A stretch of DNA of 64,000 bases from the NCBI RefSeq assembly GCF_022967985.1, contig NZ_JALJVC010000012.1, positions 37,252-101,251 of the forward strand, given 5' to 3'. Below, piece after piece: positions 57,563 through 64,000 of the stretch. Each line of letters starts with the position of its first letter. Position 1 is the stretch's first letter. The translations under genes were made by a program, and so were the position numbers. Below the pieces are notes generated by a model. The model was not told the origin of the DNA and made no database searches. It saw only the letters and a list, made by a program, of their open reading frames with translations. Source of the stretch: Acinetobacter lwoffii. GTDB lineage: Bacteria; Pseudomonadota; Gammaproteobacteria; Pseudomonadales; Moraxellaceae.

Positions 57563-58843
57563 TTATATCCTGTATTCCTGATGCTGTACCAGTGAATACA
57601 GTGCTTGTTCAAATTGCCGGACCGGGTATTGCCAGCCTACCTTTTCGGCTTTTTTACGTGCTTGTGCGCCCATCTGCTGCAATCTTTGCAGATCAGGCAA
57701 TCCGAGCATCTGCTGGATCAAACCCTGCTGATGTCCAAGTCTGCTCAACCATCCCGTTTCACCATGCTGCACATGCAAATTTGCACAAGCATAATCATAA
57801 GCAATCACTGGCAAGCCACTGGCCATCGCTTCCAATACCACATTTCCAAAGGTTTCAACCTGACTGGCAAAACAGAATACGTCTGCACTGGCATACGCCG
57901 TTGACAGTTTTTCTCCTGTCAAGCTACCAGCAAAAACAATGCTGCCATCCTGATTCAGTTGTTGCAGTCGAGTGCGATCCGGCCCATCTCCAACCACCAC
58001 CAAACGTATATCTTGCTGACGAACTTGGCGCAGCACAAAATAGGTCTTGATCAGCACGTCAATTTCCTTTTCAGGAGAAAGCCGTCCGACATACAACATT
58101 ACCCGGGTCTCGTTTGAAACACCCCAAGCATAGCGCAAATCTGGTGATCGCCACTTTGGTGAAAATGTATCTGGATCGACGCCCCTGCCCACAACTGCCA
58201 AGGGACAAGTTACACCAAACTGATTCAAGGCTTGAGCCGTACCTCGACTGGGGACACAGGTCAAATCAGTATTGTTATGAAACCACCTTAAATAGCCTTG
58301 AATCGGCTTAAGCAAAAAAGCCAAATCAAAAAACCGACTAAATTCTTGAAATGACGAATGGAAACCGCTAGAGACTGGAATTTTATGGAATTTTGCAAGC
58401 TGTTGAGCTACCAAACCTAAAGGGCCTTCGGTCACAATGTGAATAATATCGGGGGTAAAAGTTTCAACAGCTTGATGGATTTTTAGAAATTGCGGTCTAC
58501 CAAACTGCAAATTACTATATTTAGGAATGCAGTGCGCTTTAACCAGACATTCACTATGCGGTTTAAAATCGTTACAGGCCTGTCGTTGTTCTGGACGTAT
58601 TAATAAAATCTTATGTCCCTGTTTTTGTAATCCTTTACAAAGTTGCAATAAAGCGTGGGCAACACCATTGATTTCAGGAGGCCAAGTTTCGGTAACGATG
58701 GCAATTTTTAAACGGGACCGTGTCAGATCTTCTAGGACTATTTTGTCACGAATAGCCTGTTTACGTTGCTCTTTTAAATCAAACTGGATTTTGTGAATAA
58801 CAGGTCTTTGCTCTAATAATTCTGAGATGGAAATTTGTTGCAT
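57563..58843 (-). CDS. Glycosyltransferase family 4 (mannosyltransferase-like)
   Basis: A cytoplasmic GT-B glycosyltransferase of 426 residues. It has IVTETWPPEINGVAHALLQL near residues 50-69, LYVGRLSPEKEIDVLI near 250-265 and the donor site FASQVETFGNVVLEAMASG near 328-346. The N-terminal TETWPPEINGV pattern is seen in GDP-mannose-dependent transferases such as MgtA and PimB relatives, so a glycolipid product is plausible. It is the first gene of a two-gene unit with a PAP2 phosphatase. Confidence 0.87.
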   Translation of the reverse strand: MQQISISELLEQRPVIHKIQFDLKEQRKQAIRDKIVLEDLTRSRLKIAIVTETWPPEINGVAHALLQLCKGLQKQGHKILLIRPEQRQACNDFKPHSECLVKAHCIPKYSNLQFGRPQFLKIHQAVETFTPDIIHIVTEGPLGLVAQQLAKFHKIPVSSGFHSSFQEFSRFFDLAFLLKPIQGYLRWFHNNTDLTCVPSRGTAQALNQFGVTCPLAVVGRGVDPDTFSPKWRSPDLRYAWGVSNETRVMLYVGRLSPEKEIDVLIKTYFVLRQVRQQDIRLVVVGDGPDRTRLQQLNQDGSIVFAGSLTGEKLSTAYASADVFCFASQVETFGNVVLEAMASGLPVIAYDYACANLHVQHGETGWLSRLGHQQGLIQQMLGLPDLQRLQQMGAQARKKAEKVGWQYPVRQFEQALYSLVQHQEYRI

Positions 58844-59115
58844 CTCGCACCTATTCGCTTATATTTTTCACCTAGTATAGAAAGATCTCATGACTATTTG
58901 ATGAATAAAAATAACTAAAAAAAGCCAAAAATAAATCTTCTAAATTATTATTTATATTATAAAAATAAGTGAATACTAATTATTCCTTAGACTAAAAAGA
59001 TATTCACTTTATACAGATCTTCATTTAACTCCCTCAAAGTTTCTGCATATTTACTCTACTGCGCTGATCCCGGGTTGGTTTAAAGTCTTTCAGGTAATGT
59101 CCTCATCTCTATGAT

Positions 59116-59526
59116 TTAAAAATTAATATCGACAGAAATCCGATCACGATAAGTTCCAGCTGGAACCCCATTAAAAGGATTCTCTTCGAGTTGAACTGAA
59201 ACGACATATTTCTGTCTCTGTGAAGCTCCCTGATTCACTCTGACTCCCCATAACCCACTATTTGCACCACTCAAATTTAATTTGGTACGCAACTTATTAG
59301 GACCGTTAGACACATAACTTATCCCGTTAGAACTCACCAGGTTCTGACTATTAAATAAAATTGAATAGCCAGTATCACATGAAATATTAAATGAAGTGGC
59401 AGCCTGACTACGCTGATAGCTGGCTAGACGTAATTCTGGAGTGGTAAAACCATCAATCGAGCAATATTGGGCTATAGCTATTTCACTCATACTGAGTGCG
59501 GTAATAAATAAAAAGAGCTTTTTCAT
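59116..59526 (-). CDS. Minor/tip subunit of the chaperone-usher pilus
   Basis: A secreted 136-residue protein. The frame reaches upstream into the usher gene, but the ATG at 59526 follows AGGAG and begins a signal peptide (MKKLFLFITALSMSEIAIA). The mature chain is a single spore coat protein U-like domain with a Cys pair (22 and 50) and the terminal motif GTYRDRISVDINF. It starts at the first Cys with no N-terminal donor-strand extension, which suggests that it caps the pilus tip. It is the last gene of the pilus operon, 10 bases after the usher gene. Confidence 0.75.
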   Translation of the reverse strand: MKKLFLFITALSMSEIAIAQYCSIDGFTTPELRLASYQRSQAATSFNISCDTGYSILFNSQNLVSSNGISYVSNGPNKLRTKLNLSGANSGLWGVRVNQGASQRQKYVVSVQLEENPFNGVPAGTYRDRISVDINF

Positions 59527-59536
59527 TTTTCTACTC

Positions 59537-61867
59537 CTACTTACATATAGTTTCCAGAATTTGCTTGTCTGAATTATGGAATTGGTTTTCATTCAGAATG
59601 AATTGAGCCTGGCACTGCTGTCCTCTATTAGTCTTCACTTTGAGGTTGTAAGTACCTGCTTTAAATAGATATAGATAAACAATACCCTGACTATCAACAA
59701 AAGAAGGTTCTGTACTGAGACCATCCACAAGAACCTCAGAGCCTATGACTAAATTATTTTGTTGCGCATCTTTAATTCTTAGCGCAATACGTTTGGTTTT
59801 ATAGATAGGAAAATCCAGCTTATATCCACGTTGATCCAGACCAATCATTTTTTTAGAAGAGTGTTCAAAAGTTTCTTCCATCGCTAACTGGTTATGGTCA
59901 AAAGAAATATCATAATGAATATAAGGAATAATGTTATGTATAAACATATAGCCTTGATTATTGGTACTTCCAGATAGACTCGCTGAGCGATAGATATCAA
60001 GATTTGGATGTTGATCCACTTCAACCAGAACAAAAGCATTATCAGCATATTTGGTGAATGCTATTTTACCACCCAGCCAGACTAAGGCACCCTCAAACAT
60101 AGCCTGTGAATTACGACGATTCTCATATTCATCATGAGAAAGTTGTAAATTACCTACACTGGTCTTCCATAAACCATAAGCATTGTAATTCACTTCTTCT
60201 TCAGTGCGATTAACCCCCAAAACATAATCAAAACCATTCTGAGTCATCGTTCTGTGACTAAAACTTAAACTCGTTTCATTATCTTCAGTATCGTGATTTA
60301 AATAAATTTGACCCTTTTCTTCCCAATCATAAGATAAAGCGATATTAAAACCATGATCCCCATCATTCCCAAAATCTTTATAAAAGCCAAAATTTGTATA
60401 TAATTTTTTTGTTAAGCTTTTTGAAGCTCGAATATCAAAAATTTTCTGAGTATCATTACTAAAACCATTTTGATCATAATAAGATTGATAAATATAACTA
60501 AGATTTAATCCATCAATGAATCCCAAATTGGAAAAATTAAAATATAGAATATTTGAGGCTTCAATATTAGAGTCATATATATCACCACTTAAATATTGAT
60601 ATTCCTGAGTAAAATATCGACTATTTATACCAAAGGACCAGTTTCTAAAATCCCGACTCAGGCCTATCGAAGCCGCATATCCTTGTTCATCATCCGCTTC
60701 TGTCTGGCTAACTGAAAATGCACTATCCATAAGCAAATATTTACTTATTCCTTGGGTCCATAAAAAATCAAAATTGCTGACTTCTTTACTATATAAAAAA
60801 TCTCCTCCCAAAGTCGTTGAAGACGTTATACCCCGCCGGTAAAACAATTTTGTAAAAAACTCCCGATAATCATCACCGACATAATCATAGTTATATCTTA
60901 ATTTACCCAATGAAATATTATATTCATTCAATTTTGGTTTTAATAATCGACTATTAATATAAACAGGAAAACTCTGAACGCTCCTATTTCCTAAAATATC
61001 TTCTACAACAATTTGTGCATCACCCGCCTGATTTAGCATTGCTCCAGCAGGAAGATTATAATTACCAGGGGTCACAGAATCCCGATATAAACGCACCCCA
61101 TTAATATATAGATCAATTGTTGAGGGTACGCTTGCACTTCCATTTAAAGTAGGCGCATTCCAGTAAACAAAGTCTGGACGATTGGTATAGTTGGTACCAA
61201 AGCTTAGCCCCCCAAACCGAAAAGAATTATTTAAGCTGCTATAAGGACTTGTCGTATCTCCCAAGGTAAGTCTTGAAAAGATTTTTGGAAATTCAACATC
61301 GAGCGTCGTATTGACACGTAAAAATCCTTCTTCAATATCTTCAGGTTCATTACGATATAAAAAAGCATTTTTTAATAACCAATAATCTTTAAATATCCCA
61401 ATTTCTGAAAATGTATTAAATTCTTGTTCTTCATCATCTTTATTATAAAATAAGCTATAATTAACAAACCCTCCAAAATTCGCTTTCTCGGGATTTTCTA
61501 CCTCTAATTCATAATGAGTATCTTCAAAATAATTGACTGGAAAATTAATTTTAATGGCTTGTAAACTATAGTCATCTTCAACTGTTACACCTGGTTGATT
61601 CAATAAACAGAATTCTTTCTTGACCAAGTGACGGGGGATCCTTTCAATGTGAATTCCGATTCTGGATAAAGCCTCACACTCAATATATCTCTGCCCTCCA
61701 TCAGAAAAATGAATTGCTTCAGTTTTATAATCTAAGCCATTTACCCATATATTTACGATGAACATTTCTAAATTGTCTTTCTGCACCGTCTGTTGAACAT
61801 TTTCAGCATTTATATTTGTTAGCCCCATCCCACACGCGATCATTAGAAGAATTTTAGTGACCTTCAT
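59537..61867 (-). CDS. Outer-membrane usher of chaperone-usher pilus
   Basis: It forms the outer-membrane pore that assembles pilus subunits. The 776-residue protein has a signal peptide, an N-terminal domain (IVNIWVNGLDYKTEAIHF), and the long beta-barrel with the usher signature PGNYNLPAGAMLNQAGDAQIVVEDILGN near residues 265-292. A C-terminal part with GSTNNQGYMFIHNIIPY follows. The length is on the short side for ushers (usually 800-900). It lies 41 bases after the chaperone gene. Confidence 0.92.
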   Translation of the reverse strand: MKVTKILLMIACGMGLTNINAENVQQTVQKDNLEMFIVNIWVNGLDYKTEAIHFSDGGQRYIECEALSRIGIHIERIPRHLVKKEFCLLNQPGVTVEDDYSLQAIKINFPVNYFEDTHYELEVENPEKANFGGFVNYSLFYNKDDEEQEFNTFSEIGIFKDYWLLKNAFLYRNEPEDIEEGFLRVNTTLDVEFPKIFSRLTLGDTTSPYSSLNNSFRFGGLSFGTNYTNRPDFVYWNAPTLNGSASVPSTIDLYINGVRLYRDSVTPGNYNLPAGAMLNQAGDAQIVVEDILGNRSVQSFPVYINSRLLKPKLNEYNISLGKLRYNYDYVGDDYREFFTKLFYRRGITSSTTLGGDFLYSKEVSNFDFLWTQGISKYLLMDSAFSVSQTEADDEQGYAASIGLSRDFRNWSFGINSRYFTQEYQYLSGDIYDSNIEASNILYFNFSNLGFIDGLNLSYIYQSYYDQNGFSNDTQKIFDIRASKSLTKKLYTNFGFYKDFGNDGDHGFNIALSYDWEEKGQIYLNHDTEDNETSLSFSHRTMTQNGFDYVLGVNRTEEEVNYNAYGLWKTSVGNLQLSHDEYENRRNSQAMFEGALVWLGGKIAFTKYADNAFVLVEVDQHPNLDIYRSASLSGSTNNQGYMFIHNIIPYIHYDISFDHNQLAMEETFEHSSKKMIGLDQRGYKLDFPIYKTKRIALRIKDAQQNNLVIGSEVLVDGLSTEPSFVDSQGIVYLYLFKAGTYNLKVKTNRGQQCQAQFILNENQFHNSDKQILETICK

Positions 61868-61908
61868 AGCATCATCCTTTTACTATTTATTCTTTTTGTA
61901 AGCATCTT

Positions 61909-62610
61909 CTAGGCTTTTACAGGAAATTCCAAATATCCCTCATGGTCTTCCACTTTTATCTTTAATTTCAAATCTCCATTTTCTTTTAATTCTCCAAGTT
62001 CAAATTTAATTTTATTTCCACTCAAAATATATTGAACAAAATCTTTTTTCATGAGTTGATTATTTTTACTATCCAATACTATAACTTCAGTAATTTTTGC
62101 ATGAGATTTAGATAAATTATTTACATTTAAATAAGCCAGTTCATTAATTTTTTGCAGATCTATATTTAATTTTGGTGTAACCTGTTTTCCAGCAAAAAAA
62201 GGCAGTGAGAAATTAAATAAAAAATTAATCGAAGAATTATCATCAACTGGTGTTACTTCTTTAAAAATGATCCTCCATGATTGCTGTTGCTCTAAATTTA
62301 ATAGGGGTTGGCTAAACCCGATACGGACAACTTGTTTACTTTCAGGTTTTAGCTCAAATGTTTTTGGATTAAACAATAAAGTATTATCCTCCAATAAAAT
62401 ATCTTCACCTTTTTCATTTTGCTGCCATTTAAATGCACTAATTTCATATATTTTTGAAGTACTTAATCCTGTACTTTCAATATTAACAGTTGTACTTTTC
62501 TGTCTTTTAAAATCTTGAATATAGAGTTGGATAGGACTGAATTTTATTCCCGCTGATAAAGAAAAACTAAACAAAAACAATATAGAAAATCCTATAATTT
62601 TTTTAATCAT
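61909..62610 (-). CDS. Periplasmic pilus chaperone (archaic type)
   Basis: A 233-residue exported protein of the PapD-like chaperone fold. A signal peptide is followed by FSPIQLYIQDFKRQKSTTVNIES, then EISAFKWQQNEKGEDILL, PKTFELKPESKQVVRIGF and a C-terminal immunoglobulin-like domain. The motif set (SxxL-x-L at the start, KPxxxQxVRIGF) fits the archaic CsuC-like branch rather than the FimC branch, an assignment made by eye. It is separated from the major subunit by a strong hairpin. Confidence 0.88.
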   Translation of the reverse strand: MIKKIIGFSILFLFSFSLSAGIKFSPIQLYIQDFKRQKSTTVNIESTGLSTSKIYEISAFKWQQNEKGEDILLEDNTLLFNPKTFELKPESKQVVRIGFSQPLLNLEQQQSWRIIFKEVTPVDDNSSINFLFNFSLPFFAGKQVTPKLNIDLQKINELAYLNVNNLSKSHAKITEVIVLDSKNNQLMKKDFVQYILSGNKIKFELGELKENGDLKLKIKVEDHEGYLEFPVKA

Positions 62611-62662
62611 ATTTCACTCCCAAACCTAAATATAATTATTATTAATCATAAAAATATTAAAA

Positions 62663-62685
62663 TAGGAGATGTAGTACATCTCCTA
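62663..62685 (-). terminator. Intra-operon hairpin between major pilin and chaperone genes
   Basis: Perfect 11-base arms, TAGGAGATGTA and TACATCTCCTA, around one base. On the minus strand a TTTTAATATTTTT tract follows, so partial termination or mRNA protection of the pilin message is likely. Confidence 0.8.
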
Positions 62686-62720
62686 CTTATTCAAAATGTT
62701 ATATAAAAAATTTCTTATAA

Positions 62721-63242
62721 TTAGAATCGAACTTCTACGTTATATACACCACGATAAGTACCGGCATCAGCTGCTTCAACCGCACTACCAGCTACTGTAG
62801 CTGCTACATCCCAACGATGAGCTTGCCCTTTGGTACTTGACTGAGTGCCATAATAAGCTTTTCCACCACGTGTAGTAGTCACAACTACAGGTACAGAGTT
62901 CTCACCATTGCGCAAAGTATTTAGTGGATTAATATTTAATCGATAAGGGGCATTTGTGCTGACATTAAAGAAGCCCGCATCGCTCCAATTACCTCCCGTG
63001 GTTTGTGCAAGTGTTAATCGAGGCGTCTCAACATCTAAATCACAATGTCTTGGAACTTCTAAAACAATATCAATTTTTCCGTCACATTTGTCTCCACATC
63101 CATGTTTGCCTGGTTTATGAGGTTTATTTGGACCCTCTTGTGGAGGGCCGCCTCGGTTTGTTTCTGCTGCGTAGAGAGCTGTTGAACTAAAACCAAAACT
63201 CAGTACGAGTGCTGCCAATGTGGCTTGAGTCATTTTTTTCAT
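62721..63242 (-). CDS. Major subunit of the chaperone-usher pilus
   Basis: A secreted pilin-like protein of 173 residues. The ATG at 63242 (MKKMTQ) has GGAG seven bases upstream; an ATG 12 bases earlier does not. The signal peptide ends near residue 26. Residues 27-55 are a Gly/Pro/Lys/His stretch with two Cys (49, 53), then the strand KIDIVLEV (56-63), a likely donor strand, Cys67 and a spore coat U-like domain ending GTYRGVYNVEVRF. The second domain Cys, present in the tip protein, is absent here (Thr instead), leaving three Cys. As the first gene with a hairpin behind it, it is presumably the abundant shaft subunit. Confidence 0.82.
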   Translation of the reverse strand: MKKMTQATLAALVLSFGFSSTALYAAETNRGGPPQEGPNKPHKPGKHGCGDKCDGKIDIVLEVPRHCDLDVETPRLTLAQTTGGNWSDAGFFNVSTNAPYRLNINPLNTLRNGENSVPVVVTTTRGGKAYYGTQSSTKGQAHRWDVAATVAGSAVEAADAGTYRGVYNVEVRF

Positions 63243-64000
63243 GTTTTTCTCCATTTCTTTTTTTAAAAGAATATATTTTTCTTTTATTTTTAACGCTTAT
63301 ATCCCAACTCTTAGAATTCAGAGCTATTTTTCTAAGCGCAGACTCATATTAGTGCGATTATTTTCATTAGCGTACAAAGCTTTAATATTCACAATATAGT
63401 CGCCTATATTTTTATAAAATCATCCATCTATATATTTATTTGTTTTATAAGCACTTAGACTTATATATAAATTATTACAAATACAATCCTTTTAAAATTA
63501 TAAGCATTCCATACTTTCACCACACTTCATTTAATAGATAAAAATACCCACAAGACATTGATATAATTATTTTTTCAAACTACTCAATTTAAATTGGAAA
63601 TAAATCTTACAAATTCTTACAATTTCCAGATACTACCCTTTAAAAAAATTATTTTTTTTATTTTTTATTGTTATTTTTACAGCATCATAAAAGTTTAATA
63701 TTTTTCATCTAGACAAATAATTACAATCAAACAACACAAAGCATATATTAAACCTAGAGTATAAAAATGTGACAAAGTAAATAATTAATTTTATAATATT
63801 ATTAAGTTTTAATTACTATTAATTTAATTAGTCAATAATTTTTATATTTAAAAATTTAATTTCAGAATTAACATTCTAATAAATATTTTTTTGATTGACC
63901 TCAAGACAAAAACTAGAAAAGAATCTTTACTTTTAAAAATATACAAGAATAAGTTTAGTGGTGTTTATTTCAATATTTTTTTGTAGAGGTCGTATAATTA
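63243..64000. other. AT-rich non-coding region upstream of the pilus operon
   Basis: No credible gene is present in these 758 bases. The DNA is almost entirely A and T with several homopolymer runs, and resembles a silenced (H-NS type) promoter region. Promoter elements cannot be assigned by eye in such sequence. Confidence 0.5.

Noticed and set aside
57547..58050. A 167-codon plus-strand frame inside the GT4 gene
   Set aside because: Antisense shadow; low-complexity His/Pro/Gln content typical of such frames.
1..64000. tRNA genes, CRISPR arrays, insertion sequences, prophage or toxin-antitoxin pairs
   Set aside because: Searched by eye for cloverleaf arms, regular repeats with spacers, transposase motifs and paired small genes; none convincing.

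Overview
The window is about 64 kb of an Acinetobacter chromosome, probably an environmental species. Several arrangements point there: an lipooligosaccharide outer-core (OC) type gene block lying between ilvE and aspS, a separate trpF-trpB pair, the run rlmN-pilW-rodZ-ispG-hisS-yfgM-bamB-der, BaeSR, and many AT-leaning intergenic regions. This is assignment by recognition of gene order and protein families; no search was run. I see no rRNA, tRNA, CRISPR array, prophage or insertion sequence.

Layout. 1-6.6 kb: an acyl-CoA ligase facing trpF-trpB, then a cobalamin riboswitch, a BtuB-type receptor and a PduO-type cobalamin adenosyltransferase, which together form a B12 uptake and activation unit. 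6.7-11.3 kb: a glycerophosphodiester phosphodiesterase, an acyl desaturase, SelO and an orphan protein with a nuclease-like motif. 11.4-14.5 kb: the BaeSR envelope-stress pair and a divergent, duplicated Spy-like lipoprotein. 14.7-18.6 kb: two tandem paralogous acyl-CoA dehydrogenases. 18.6-25.4 kb: small accessory genes (PsiE, an RcnB-like protein, a phospholipase D family protein), a His-rich zinc receptor (ZnuD type) with a near-ideal Zur box, and a divergent membrane protein. 25.5-38.3 kb: aspS, an OC-type block of an acyltransferase, four glycosyltransferases and an unknown protein, then ilvE, glnE and an orphan sensor kinase. 38.9-44.3 kb: a seven-gene minus-strand run pcnB-folK-panB-panC-rapZ-HPr-darP. 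44.4-47.2 kb: mazG, a ComEA-like protein, a short-chain dehydrogenase and a phosphopantetheinyl transferase. 47.3-56.9 kb: housekeeping genes for ribosome maturation, outer-membrane assembly, histidyl-tRNA, isoprenoids, cell shape and type IV pilus biogenesis, followed by ndk and iscX. 57-58.8 kb: a glycosyltransferase-PAP2 phosphatase pair. 59.1-63.2 kb: a compact four-gene chaperone-usher pilus operon preceded by about 750 bases of very AT-rich non-coding DNA.

Most of the window is conserved core genome. The best places for a second look are the OC-type block (mosaic base composition, opposed transcription, mirrored 12-base gene ends, one unknown protein), the minimal pilus operon with an unusual major subunit and an internal hairpin, the BaeSR-linked duplicated lipoprotein, the orphan nuclease-like gene after selO, and a set of C/T-rich hairpin repeats that sit only between convergent genes. 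I found no clearly new multi-gene system; the pilus operon and the OC block come closest.
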